Shown: positions 47,002 to 53,968 of the stretch, in pieces
How positions within the stretch are numbered: the stretch's first letter is position 1
Layout: each line of letters begins with the position of its first letter
Assembly: GCF_013393185.1 (NCBI RefSeq)
Contig: NZ_QJQX01000052.1
Coordinates: forward strand, 124,001-188,000
Reading direction: 5' to 3'
Source of the DNA: Sphingobium lactosutens
GTDB lineage: Bacteria; Pseudomonadota; Alphaproteobacteria; Sphingomonadales; Sphingomonadaceae
DNA: 64,000 nt
The notes under the pieces: model-generated
Told to the model about the DNA's origin: nothing
Databases searched by the model: none
The model's input: only the letters and a program-made list of their open reading frames with translations
Translations under genes and position numbers: made by a program

Positions 47002-47462
47002 GCAGCGCGGCCCGCCACCGTGATGGCGTCGCCGCCGCTGTCGTTCGTCACATCCTCCAGCTTGCGCTTGATCGCCCCGGTGTTGCTCGCCGTCTGGGCA
47101 TGGCCCGCATTATTATCGCTGCGCAGTTGGGCCACCTCATCACGCAACGCCTTGATCTCGACGGCCAGATTGTCGTTGGCAGACGTCGACGGCGCCGATG
47201 CCTGAACGGCCGTAGAGGCTGCAGTGAGGACCGTGCTGTCGGCCGCGCCGGCACTCGCGCCGTTGGCTGCCATGATGGAGGCATAGACCGATTCCAGCGT
47301 GGCGGCCGTCTGTGCCTTCACCCGGTCCAGTTCCTGCTTGCTCGTGGCCGCCAGGGCGGCAGCCTGAAGAAGCGATTGGGACAGGCCGGTCAACGACGAC
47401 GCGGCATCCTGGTCGCCGCCCTTCTCCCTGAGCCTGTCGCCTGCGACAACGTGCGTGCTCAT
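46998..47462 (-). CDS. phage tail-associated coiled-coil protein (probable C-terminal part)
   Basis: This 154-aa protein is Ala-rich, with a predicted coiled coil ending LRDEVAQLRSDNNAGHAQTA followed by NTGAIKRKLEDVTNDSGGD, like the C-terminal ends of phage tail/tape-measure proteins. The ATG at 47462 (MSTHVVAGD) overlaps the DUF3164 stop by 4 bp. The full-length family member would be much longer, so this is probably a remnant kept in frame. Confidence 0.55.
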   Translation of the reverse strand: MSTHVVAGDRLREKGGDQDAASSLTGLSQSLLQAAALAATSKQELDRVKAQTAATLESVYASIMAANGASAGAADSTVLTAASTAVQASAPSTSANDNLAVEIKALRDEVAQLRSDNNAGHAQTASNTGAIKRKLEDVTNDSGGDAITVAGRAA

Positions 47463-48172
47463 GCTGACGCGACGTCCAATGTGATGGCCTGCCACCCGGC
47501 CTGCGCGTCATCGCGCTGATACATGCGGATGTACCGCTTGGATCCAACGACGCGGATGCTGTCCCGGATGGCCTTCATGGCGTTCTGCCACCGCTGATCG
47601 GCGATATCGTATCGCAGCAGGGAGAAAAGCGCGCTCCTGTTCAGCCGGCCCTGACTATCGACGTCGAAAGCCCGGGTGATGATGGCTCGGATCTCGGTGC
47701 GGCTGTCAGCCGACCATTCCCGAAGGCATTCATCGACCAGGCCCTTGGCCACCTGAAGCTCGGGACCGAACAGGATATTGTCGGCGACGGCGACCTTGAT
47801 CTGAAGCGTGCCGTCATAGGAGGTGAAGACCAGGTTGCCCTTCGCTCCACCACGCTGCGACTGATACTCCTGCTCGAGCAAGGCAACCAGCGCATCGACG
47901 TCATCGAAGCTGTGCTCCCGAAAGCGAGCAATCTGGGAGGAGAGGGGCAGGGCATGGCCAACGATCTTGCGGACCAGCTCATCCTGAAGCTTGTCGATCG
48001 TCTTGACGACATCGTCGGGGATCAGCCCGCCATCGCCGTTGGTCCAGTAGACCTTGCCATCGATCTCGCGCCGACCGGCGGGAACGCCTGCGGCCGGTCC
48101 GCTGGTTGACACAGCGCTGTCGCCTTTCGGGGAAGTGGCGCTCGCTGTGCCGGCGCATGGAACGTCGTTCAT
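47459..48172 (-). CDS. DUF3164 family (Mu-like phage) protein
   Basis: This 237-aa protein has the DUF3164 core: IDGKVYWTNGDGGLIPDDVV, KLQDELVRKIVGHALPLSSQ, ARFREHSFDDVDALVALL and LQIKVAVADNILFGPELQVAK. These proteins belong to the early region of Mu-like transposable phages; the function is unknown. The ATG at 48172 overlaps the stop of the small gene upstream (ATGA). No Mu-type transposase gene is present, so this is a captured early gene. Confidence 0.85.
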   Translation of the reverse strand: MNDVPCAGTASATSPKGDSAVSTSGPAAGVPAGRREIDGKVYWTNGDGGLIPDDVVKTIDKLQDELVRKIVGHALPLSSQIARFREHSFDDVDALVALLEQEYQSQRGGAKGNLVFTSYDGTLQIKVAVADNILFGPELQVAKGLVDECLREWSADSRTEIRAIITRAFDVDSQGRLNRSALFSLLRYDIADQRWQNAMKAIRDSIRVVGSKRYIRMYQRDDAQAGWQAITLDVASA

Positions 48173-48336
48173 CACCGCGCGCGCCCGGCGATGCAGTGGG
48201 CCGACCGAGCAGCAGGGCCGACCGATTGGCCAGACTTGGCTTGGGCGACCAGGCTGCGCATCAGCCGCTTACTGACGCGCATTTCGCCATCGCCCGCCGC
48301 AAGGCCTTCCAGCTGGGCGATATCGGCCTCGCTCAC
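48172..48336 (-). CDS. small phage-element protein (54 aa)
   Basis: This was found by direct translation: VSEADIAQLEGLAAGDGEMR...CIAGRAR. GTG at 48334-48336 overlaps the stop of the preceding gene (GTGA), and its stop overlaps the DUF3164 start (ATGA). The double 4-bp overlaps are the main evidence. Function unknown. Confidence 0.6.
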   Translation of the reverse strand: MSEADIAQLEGLAAGDGEMRVSKRLMRSLVAQAKSGQSVGPAARSAHCIAGRAR

Positions 48337-48518
48337 GACGCGGCTGCCCTGCGTAAATCAACGACGCGCGGCCAGTGATAGCCGATCGGCTTATCGTCAG
48401 CGTCGAGAATGAGGCCGCCGCGCGGCACGCGCACAGGGTGCCACTGGCCCTGCGCATCCTTGGCGATGCTGAATGGCGTGCGGGCATAGCCGCGCGCCTT
48501 CAGCCCGCGGATTTCCAT
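48333..48518 (-). CDS. small phage-element protein (about 61 aa)
   Basis: The start MEIRGLKARGYARTPFS leads into IAKDAQGQWHPVRVPRGG. An upstream Met at 48539 would add seven residues. No family is recognised. It is part of the leftward operon of short overlapping genes that leads to DUF3164. Confidence 0.6.
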   Translation of the reverse strand: MEIRGLKARGYARTPFSIAKDAQGQWHPVRVPRGGLILDADDKPIGYHWPRVVDLRRAAAS

Positions 48519-48561
48519 CCTGCGTGGCAAGCTGCTCAATGACGTCTCCTGAAAGCTCGGA

Positions 48562-48795
48562 TCAGAACCAGACTCTGCCTTTGCCGCCCTCGGTCTCGAT
48601 GCTGATCGGCGGGGCCGATGGCGTCTCGCGTCTAAAGGGCGCGATGATGGAGGCGGCTATGGCCAAGGCCCGTTCTTCGAAGTCGGCATAACGGTCGTCA
48701 TGGCGGCCACGGGGAGGAAGACGGGCGTCGCGGATCAGCATGTCCAGCGCACGGCTGGCATCCTCAAGCCGATCGGCGATCGAAGGTTTGGGCAT
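48562..48795 (-). CDS. small phage-element protein (77 aa)
   Basis: MPKPSIADRLEDASRALDML begins at the ATG at 48795, with GGAGG 6 bp upstream; 22 residues of open frame before it are ignored. It looks like the first gene of the leftward operon running to Dam. The middle is Arg/Asp-rich (RDARLPPRGRHDDRYADFEE). Function unknown. Confidence 0.65.
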   Translation of the reverse strand: MPKPSIADRLEDASRALDMLIRDARLPPRGRHDDRYADFEERALAIAASIIAPFRRETPSAPPISIETEGGKGRVWF

Positions 48796-48894
48796 CGCAG
48801 AACCTCCATCATCGCAAAAGAGCCCGCCGAGTGGGGTCGGCGGGCTCCAGGCGCAGTTCATGCGGGGTCGGATTTGGCCGTTATGTGGCCACTT

Positions 48895-48917
48895 GGGCAG
48901 GCTCGTTTTTGTAACGC
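48895..48917 (-). promoter_or_regulatory. repeated 23-bp motif, copy 1
   Basis: The minus-strand sequence GCGTTACAAAAACGAGCCTG plus CCC recurs at 50289-50311 with one mismatch. Both copies lie upstream of leftward genes of the element; this one is 100 bp before the 77-aa gene. Shared promoter or operator is inferred. Confidence 0.5.
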
Positions 48918-48933
48918 CCTCACTTTTTTATAG

Positions 48934-48988
48934 ATGTGTCACTTAAATGTTGACGTGCAACCATGTGTCACTTATAAATGACACATGG
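48934..48988 (+). promoter_or_regulatory. operator of the HigBA-type locus
   Basis: The palindrome CCATGTGTCA-N8-TGACACATGG (48961-48988) overlaps the toxin start codon at 48985, and a further half-site ATGTGTCACTTA lies at 48934-48945. Binding of the antitoxin here would repress its own operon, as in other HigBA systems. Confidence 0.65.
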
Positions 48989-49275
48989 AAACGAAGCAGA
49001 CCCACGAATTTTCCGAATGGTTCGACGGCCTCCGTGATGTGAAGGCAAAGTCGAAGATTGCGGGTCGGATCGCGCGGGTGGAAATCGGCCTGATGGGCGA
49101 TGTGAAGTCGGTGGGCGACGGCGTTTCAGAGATGCGGATCGACTATGGCCCCGGATACCGCCTCTATTTCACCCGAAGGGGCAAGCAATTGATCATCCTG
49201 TTGATCGGCGGAGACAAAGGTAGCCAGCAACGGGACATCGCAAAGGCAAAGGAAATGGCGGATCAGATTCCCTGA
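48985..49275 (+). CDS. HigB-like toxin (RelE/ParE superfamily)
   Basis: This 96-aa protein of the addiction-module killer family has FSEWFDGLRDVKAKSKIAGRI, VKSVGDGVSEMRIDYGPGYR and LIILLIGGDKGSQQRDI. Such toxins usually cut ribosome-bound mRNA. The toxin gene comes first, as in higBA loci, and the antitoxin starts 23 bp later. The ATG at 48985 lies inside a palindromic operator. Confidence 0.9.
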   Translation: METKQTHEFSEWFDGLRDVKAKSKIAGRIARVEIGLMGDVKSVGDGVSEMRIDYGPGYRLYFTRRGKQLIILLIGGDKGSQQRDIAKAKEMADQIP

Positions 49276-49298
49276 CCCGCCGCTAAATGGAGGTTCAA

Positions 49299-49586
49299 AT
49301 GGCTATCGAACTCAAGCCCTTTGACGGGGCAAAATATCTGACTGATCCGGAAGATCAGCAGGAGCTTCTGGACGACGCCATCGCCAGCGGCGACGTCCAT
49401 ATCGTTGCCAAGGCCATTGGCTACGTCGCGCGGGCGCGCGGAATGACGGAACTGGCGAACGAAACCGGCATTAAGCGTCAGGCGCTGTATCGTGCCTTCA
49501 GCGATCAGGGGAACCCCACGCTTGAAACGCTGCTGAAGGTGCTGCCTGCGTTGGGATTGCGGATGCGCGTGGAGCAGGCCGCCTGA
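49299..49586 (+). CDS. HigA-like antitoxin (helix-turn-helix)
   Basis: This 95-aa protein pairs with the toxin upstream. The C-terminal helix-turn-helix is MTELANETGIKRQALYRAFS, and the N-terminal part (FDGAKYLTDPEDQQELLDDA) is typical of the addiction-module antidote family. GGAGG precedes the ATG at 49299; the frame has a Met four codons upstream. It should neutralise the toxin and repress the operon. Confidence 0.9.
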   Translation: MAIELKPFDGAKYLTDPEDQQELLDDAIASGDVHIVAKAIGYVARARGMTELANETGIKRQALYRAFSDQGNPTLETLLKVLPALGLRMRVEQAA

Positions 49587-49609
49587 TACTTCCCGGGTGC
49601 GGGGCAGCG

Positions 49610-50257
49610 CTACAGCAGCCCCGCCTGCGCTGCGAGCAGATCCGCAGGGCTGACTTCCTTGCGCACGTCGCGATGGATCCGCGCCCAGTTGGCAAGTGCC
49701 TCGGTCAACGTCCGTCGCGCGCGGCGCGCATGCATCCCCTGTCCCTGCGCCGCGCGCGCCAGGCCCACATCGCGCACGATGATATCCAGGACAAGCGTGG
49801 CCGCCTTCGGGCCGATTGCGCTACGCCAGCGGCTATAGGCCATCTCGCGCCACACCGCGCCGAGTGCCTCGAAGAACGCATCGCCATGGCGGCTCGTATC
49901 GACGCGGGTTTCCATGCTTGCCGTCCGGACATTTACGTCGGCGCCGATCGCGTCGGCGACCGCGCGTATCTCCTCGGCCATCGCCAGCTCGTCGTCATCG
50001 AGATAGCCCGAACTGTGCAGGCGCGCGATCGCGCCGGCACGTCGGCGGCTATGCGCCTCGTGCGTTTCCGGCGTGCCTTCGCGTTTGTGCGACCAGCGCT
50101 TCAGCAGCGCTGCGCGTTGTTTCCGTAGAGCACGTTGCTCGCGATCGGTGCGGCGTCGTGCCAGTGCGGCACGCGTTTCGGTCGGAGACGGCATTTCGGC
50201 CGAATGGCCGTGAGGGACTGTGGCGGCCTCTGCCCTGATATCTTCACGAGGTGTCAT
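49610..50257 (-). CDS. hypothetical basic helical protein (about 215 aa)
   Basis: The N-terminal third is Arg/Lys-rich (ARRRTDREQRALRKQRAALL). The rest is helical, with GYLDDDELAMAEEIRAVADA, YSRWRSAIGPKAATLVLDII and a C-terminal arginine-rich MHARRARRTLTEALANWARI that may bind nucleic acid. I recall similar proteins in sphingomonad prophages but no named family. The second copy of the 23-bp repeat lies 32 bp upstream of the ATG at 50257. Confidence 0.65.
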   Translation of the reverse strand: MTPREDIRAEAATVPHGHSAEMPSPTETRAALARRRTDREQRALRKQRAALLKRWSHKREGTPETHEAHSRRRAGAIARLHSSGYLDDDELAMAEEIRAVADAIGADVNVRTASMETRVDTSRHGDAFFEALGAVWREMAYSRWRSAIGPKAATLVLDIIVRDVGLARAAQGQGMHARRARRTLTEALANWARIHRDVRKEVSPADLLAAQAGLL

Positions 50258-50288
50258 GGTGGCGATCATGCGCGCGCGCGTGATCGCT

Positions 50289-50311
50289 GGGCAGGCTCGC
50301 TTTTGTAACGC
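50289..50311 (-). promoter_or_regulatory. repeated 23-bp motif, copy 2
   Basis: It matches copy 1 at 48895-48917 in 22 of 23 positions. It lies 32-54 bp upstream of the leftward gene starting at 50257, the spacing of a promoter or operator. Confidence 0.5.
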
Positions 50312-50320
50312 TGCACCTGG

Positions 50321-50692
50321 TCAGCCGAATTTCACGCAAAGCCGGCCCTCGTGGTCGATATCGACCAGAGGGGGAGGGGGCGCGACCAGCTGGAGCCGCC
50401 CACGGTTCACTTCCCACCCCTCATTCTGCAGGAGCCGCAGCGCCTCCTCCTGCGTCTCGGCCGGTCGGATGCCGCGCGTCTGGCTCGGAACGCGATGGAT
50501 CCGGCCTTCCCGCGCCAGCTTGCGGATGGCGTCCTGGACACGCGAGCGGTTCGTGCCGACGGCCGCTGCGATCTCGCTCAGCGACGGGCCGACGCCATGA
50601 TGGGCGTAGAACTGGCGGATGAAGTCCAGAACCTGCAGCTTCCTCGACGCCATCTCGGGCGCGAGGCGCATCACCTCGATTACGACCCCCAT
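50321..50692 (-). CDS. LexA-like winged-helix DNA-binding protein
   Basis: This 123-aa protein has a LexA-type N-terminal wHTH: KLQVLDFIRQFYAHHGVGPS, then LSEIAAAVGTNRSRVQDAIRKLAREGRI and the wing VPSQTRGIRP. The LexA protease domain is missing; a short tail (LQLVAPPPPLVDIDHEG) replaces it, so it cannot self-cleave like LexA. The ATG at 50692 is used; a Met four codons upstream exists. It may regulate the leftward genes or the early operon. Confidence 0.8.
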   Translation of the reverse strand: MGVVIEVMRLAPEMASRKLQVLDFIRQFYAHHGVGPSLSEIAAAVGTNRSRVQDAIRKLAREGRIHRVPSQTRGIRPAETQEEALRLLQNEGWEVNRGRLQLVAPPPPLVDIDHEGRLCVKFG

Positions 50693-50846
50693 AATGCCTC
50701 CCACTGACCAAAGTGGAACATATGGCGAAAAGCGTAAAAAATCCAGCTATCGGCGCTCGTTAGGCGGGCCGGCTGCCAACGTGGATTGTCGGATGCGCCC
50801 CATATCCACTATCGCAGATCCTCGACCGCTGATCGGATTACCTGCC

Positions 50847-51026
50847 ATGAACTTCTCGCTGCCCCTGATCCTCTTCGCGCTGTTCCTTGGCCTTGGCTTC
50901 GCCCTGGTGAGGACGCCGATCGGCCGCGCCTGTCGCGGCCGATCGGCTATCTACTGGAGCGTCGCCTTCGCGATCGGCGCGCTGGGATCCACGCTCAGCT
51001 TTGGCGCGGTGCAGTTGTTGCGCTAA
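50847..51026 (+). CDS. small two-helix membrane protein (59 aa)
   Basis: MNFSLPLILFALFLGLGFAL and a second hydrophobic segment (IYWSVAFAIGALGSTLSFGA) make two membrane helices separated by a basic loop. No family is recognised. It faces the 185-aa membrane gene and is convergent with it. No strong ribosome-binding site is seen. Confidence 0.5.
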   Translation: MNFSLPLILFALFLGLGFALVRTPIGRACRGRSAIYWSVAFAIGALGSTLSFGAVQLLR

Positions 51027-51062
51027 ACCCTATGAAGAAAGCAGCAGCTCATCGACAGCCCG

Positions 51063-51620
51063 TCAGTGCAACTCATGCAACGGTCCAACCGACGCGGCGT
51101 AATCTTCTGGCACGTCGATTTCCATCTTCGACATAGCAGCGTCCCAAGACTTCTTGTTCTTTGATCGGGCAGCGATCAACGCCTGTGTGCGGTTCACCTC
51201 AAGAATGGCAAAAAACACGCGGCCAAGCGCCATCACCCTACCGATTAGTAAGGCGATGAGTAGGCACACGAAAATAAGGAATGCTTTTTGCGCCCACCAC
51301 GGCGACGTCGTCACGAAACCTTCCTCACCTCCTCCGACTGACAGGGTTGCAAGCGCAGCTATCGATATAGCCGCTAAGGCGAAAGTGGTCACCAACACGC
51401 GCAAGATCATGTGCAGCTGCGCATACAGCTGATCTATTAAGTTGGGTGTCCGTTCCTCTGCCTTCATCGCATTGACGACGAGAGTCATGCTCGGAAAAAT
51501 GCCAGTCGCGAGTAAGGCGATTGCCGGTACCAGCAAGCGGCCAACATCAACGGCGATCGGCGTAGGGACACACCAACCGATCATCACTGCAAGCAAACAA
51601 AGAAGGATGGTGAGCTTCAC
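51063..51620 (-). CDS. four-helix membrane protein, partner of the 328-aa protein
   Basis: This 185-aa protein has four membrane helices (about 3-18, 28-50, 71-93, 110-133) and a charged cytosolic tail of about 50 residues. The GTG start at 51620 overlaps the upstream gene's stop (GTGA), so the two are translationally coupled. It has no recognised family. It sits at the end of the operon downstream of the element's repressor. Architecture (soluble sensor plus small membrane protein) recalls membrane-acting phage-defence pairs such as Kiwa, but no sequence match is established. Confidence 0.8.
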   Translation of the reverse strand: MKLTILLCLLAVMIGWCVPTPIAVDVGRLLVPAIALLATGIFPSMTLVVNAMKAEERTPNLIDQLYAQLHMILRVLVTTFALAAISIAALATLSVGGGEEGFVTTSPWWAQKAFLIFVCLLIALLIGRVMALGRVFFAILEVNRTQALIAARSKNKKSWDAAMSKMEIDVPEDYAASVGPLHELH

Positions 51621-52603
51621 GCTGGACCCATGGAAATCTCGCCGTTCTGGTTCCACCTGTACAACTGATCGGTGATTTTTGCCAGCGCATCCTTAACATC
51701 CAGGACCGCGCCCCTTTGCTCAATTCGCGCGGGTTCAGACAACTGGATCATATTGCCCCGGCCTTTTTGCCCCTTCGCATCGAAGGCTAGCTGGTCGGGT
51801 GGCAGATTTCGGTAGGCATGATCTAGGGTGTCTACCGACAGTGGCTTGACCTTGTTTCCTTCCTTGATGAACACCTTGAAATCGCCTTCCAGTCTGCCGC
51901 CCGGTGGGACATCGTCCTCCACGGCCTGGATCGCGTCCTCTCCGAAACCCAAGAGCCGAAGCACATCCAGCACGGTACCGCCTTTCCCTTTCGCATGCTT
52001 ACGCAGCTTAGATCCCGCCCCCTTATCGCGACCATTGGATTCGGCTTGGATTGTCATGGCCTTGGCGGCGCTTCGCTTCTTTCCATCCGTGACTTCTATC
52101 TTAGCGCTAAGCTCGATGCGGTCTTCCCCACCGATTATCGTCGTGACGTCCTTCAGCAACCAGGTCAGATAGCGTTCCAGCCATCGCGGAGTGACGGAAT
52201 TCGAAGCAATGACGCCCAAATGGTCACCGATCACGACGAAATACAACGCACCTTCGACGGGCTTGTTCTTCCCATCCGTTTGGAATTGCTTGATGCTGAA
52301 ACTCTTCTGCGTCGTGTCCAGCATTTCTTCGATAGCGGGAACGTCGAACCCTTTGCGATAAAGGATTAATTCGCCGCCAAAGGCATCCTTGGCGTCTTCT
52401 TCCCCAGTGAAATTGTTGAGCAGCGTGATCTGACCGTTCTGCTCAAGGTCTGCGATCCGCGCTCGCGCGCACTGCCCCACCACGTCGTCATTGCGATGGG
52501 CGCGAAGGGCGGCGCGCAATGCATCCAAAAGGGTTTCCCCATTCAATCCAGATATTTTCCGATGCAAGTAACGATACTGGATACTGCGAACGACTTTAGG
52601 CAC
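51617..52603 (-). CDS. unknown 328-aa protein, coupled to membrane protein
   Basis: This is a soluble protein: N-terminal about 1-60 helical (TLLDALRAALRAHRNDDVVG), then a beta-rich middle (ELILYRKGFDVPAIEEML, ALYFVVIGDHLGVIAS, TPRWLERYLTWLLKD), and a charged C-terminal half. No signal peptide, helices or known motif is seen. GAGGAG lies 8 bp before the GTG at 52603, better than the GTG at 52612. With the following 4-TM protein it forms a coupled two-gene module. Placement behind the repressor suggests expression in the integrated state, as for superinfection-immunity genes (inference). Confidence 0.8.
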   Translation of the reverse strand: MPKVVRSIQYRYLHRKISGLNGETLLDALRAALRAHRNDDVVGQCARARIADLEQNGQITLLNNFTGEEDAKDAFGGELILYRKGFDVPAIEEMLDTTQKSFSIKQFQTDGKNKPVEGALYFVVIGDHLGVIASNSVTPRWLERYLTWLLKDVTTIIGGEDRIELSAKIEVTDGKKRSAAKAMTIQAESNGRDKGAGSKLRKHAKGKGGTVLDVLRLLGFGEDAIQAVEDDVPPGGRLEGDFKVFIKEGNKVKPLSVDTLDHAYRNLPPDQLAFDAKGQKGRGNMIQLSEPARIEQRGAVLDVKDALAKITDQLYRWNQNGEISMGPA

Positions 52604-52639
52604 GCACGACACTCCTCTGCGTTTTGATATACCTTGGCT

Positions 52640-53224
52640 TTATCGCGCTGCGCGAGCAGCATTGTCGGCCGCATTAAGTGCGGCATTCATTGCGTCGTCG
52701 GCCGCCTGTGATGCACGCTCGGCGGCGCTTTCCGTAGATCCAGCGCTTGCTTCCGCCGCCCCACGGTCGCGCGAAGCCCCGATGAAGCCAACCACGGCCA
52801 ACGCCACCACACTGATCACGATAACCCAGGCCGCGATCGTCTTGTTGCGGGCGGCTTCCTCTGGGTCGGGGTGAATGTACGGGGGGATAGCCTGGACGGA
52901 TTCGACCTGACCGATACCATCGCTCGCTTCGGTATCAACGGTGACGCTGGCACTGCCGGTCGCGCGGATGCGTTCCTCCAGCGTGCCTCCGACGAACAGC
53001 AGAATCCCTCCCAGGAACAACACGGATCCCGCATGGAGGGCCAACTCGCGGATCTGAGCGCGCGGTAGATTATATGTCTCCGTGAAGCGGCCCGATCCGA
53101 TGACGGAACCGGTGTATGGCAGCGTCGTCATCTCTTCCTGGCTGATCGTCGACGGCAACACGAAAAGCGCGACTGCGGCAATGATGGCTCCCAGGGCTAT
53201 CAAGCCCATACCCCAATTCTTCAT
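52640..53224 (-). CDS. membrane protein with Ala-rich tail (194 aa)
   Basis: Three hydrophobic segments (about 7-25, 62-80 and 128-150) are followed by an Ala/Asp-rich tail (AERASQAADDAMNAALNAAD) likely to form a helix. Between the first two helices lies a periplasmic loop of about 35 residues. GGGGGA precedes the ATG, the same leader as for the next gene. It is unknown, and is in the operon behind the repressor. Confidence 0.7.
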   Translation of the reverse strand: MKNWGMGLIALGAIIAAVALFVLPSTISQEEMTTLPYTGSVIGSGRFTETYNLPRAQIRELALHAGSVLFLGGILLFVGGTLEERIRATGSASVTVDTEASDGIGQVESVQAIPPYIHPDPEEAARNKTIAAWVIVISVVALAVVGFIGASRDRGAAEASAGSTESAAERASQAADDAMNAALNAADNAARAAR

Positions 53225-53251
53225 CTATTCCCCCGTGATGACTTGAAAGTT

Positions 53252-53524
53252 TCAGGCGGCAGCAGCCTGAAATTCGTGACTGCAATGTTTGCAGACCAAC
53301 GCGTCAGGCTTCACCAGTTCCGCGCAGCGTGGGCACTTCTTGCTGTCGCCGGACGCTATCTTGTTCGCGTCCGCTTTCTGCTCATTTCCCATGAAGAACG
53401 CAGCGATGATCCCGAAAGGCCCGAACAGAAGGCCAACGACGAACCCGATCGCACCGTTTCCGCCCTTGCTGGATGCAATCATCGCGGCGATGCCGCCGCA
53501 GATGAGCCAGATGATGACGAATTC
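53252..53524 (-). CDS. membrane protein with C-terminal zinc ribbon (90 aa)
   Basis: Two hydrophobic segments (MEFVIIWLICGGIAAMIAS and GAIGFVVGLLFGPFGIIAAF) are followed by a zinc ribbon CPRCAELVKPDALVCKHC. The Met at 53524 is preceded by GGGGGA. This small superinfection-type membrane design is common in phages and defence-linked loci, but the role here is unknown. It follows the repressor gene. Confidence 0.75.
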   Translation of the reverse strand, partial: EFVIIWLICGGIAAMIASSKGGNGAIGFVVGLLFGPFGIIAAFFMGNEQKADANKIASGDSKKCPRCAELVKPDALVCKHCSHEFQAAAA

Positions 53525-53549
53525 CATAGCTATTCCCCCATTCGCAAAA

Positions 53550-53903
53550 TCAGTCCGCGCCAGACCCATCGTCCGTCGAGTGCGTGTTGTTCACCATGCG
53601 TGTTGCAACCAGCAGCAGGGCTTCGCGGCCAACGTCGTCGAGTTTGCGAAATGCGTCCAAGAACGCGCTTTCCTGCTGGGAAAGCGCGTCACCGATCCGC
53701 TGACCTGTGACGATCCAGTACCAGTCTGCACCGGCTTCGCCGATTCGCAGCAGGTACTCGACTGAAGGCATGGTTCCGCCTTCATATCGGTTCTGGGTGT
53801 TGAGACTCACCTCTCCCAAAGCAGCCATTTCTGATTGCTTCAGGCCGAGATTTTGGCGCGCTTCGCGCAGGCGCGCGGTTAGATCACCAAAATTGGTTTC
53901 CAT
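53550..53903 (-). CDS. phage-type repressor (XRE/cI-like helix-turn-helix)
   Basis: This 117-aa protein has an XRE helix-turn-helix: REARQNLGLKQSEMAALGEV followed by SLNTQNRYEGGTMPSVEYLL. It ends in a short C-terminal part, so no autocleavage domain is present. The ATG at 53903 (METNFGD) is used; an operator palindrome lies over the start. Divergent from the Cro-like gene, it should hold the lysogenic (integrated) state. Confidence 0.88.
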   Translation of the reverse strand: METNFGDLTARLREARQNLGLKQSEMAALGEVSLNTQNRYEGGTMPSVEYLLRIGEAGADWYWIVTGQRIGDALSQQESAFLDAFRKLDDVGREALLLVATRMVNNTHSTDDGSGAD

Positions 53904-53928
53904 CGCTTGACTGATCACCACAATTGGT
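53886..53928. promoter_or_regulatory. paired operators of the repressor/Cro-like switch
   Basis: Two copies of GATCACCA(A/C)AATTGGT occur at 53882-53897 and 53913-53928, each with ACCA...TGGT palindromic arms, 31 bp apart. One overlaps the repressor start codon, the other lies in the divergent promoter region. This is a typical two-operator lysogeny switch. Confidence 0.65.
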
Positions 53929-53968
53929 GCACCACTGCCTCCGGTTACAACAGTTTGGCACATTGCAC

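Noticed and set aside
50701..50716. Short palindrome CCACT-N6-AGTGG upstream of the LexA-like gene
   Set aside because: Arms of only 5 bp and no second copy; too weak to call an operator.
51063..52603. Direct assignment of the unknown pair to Kiwa (KwaA/KwaB)
   Set aside because: Only the general architecture agrees; gene order is reversed and no diagnostic KwaB motif was seen, so I kept it as an unassigned module.
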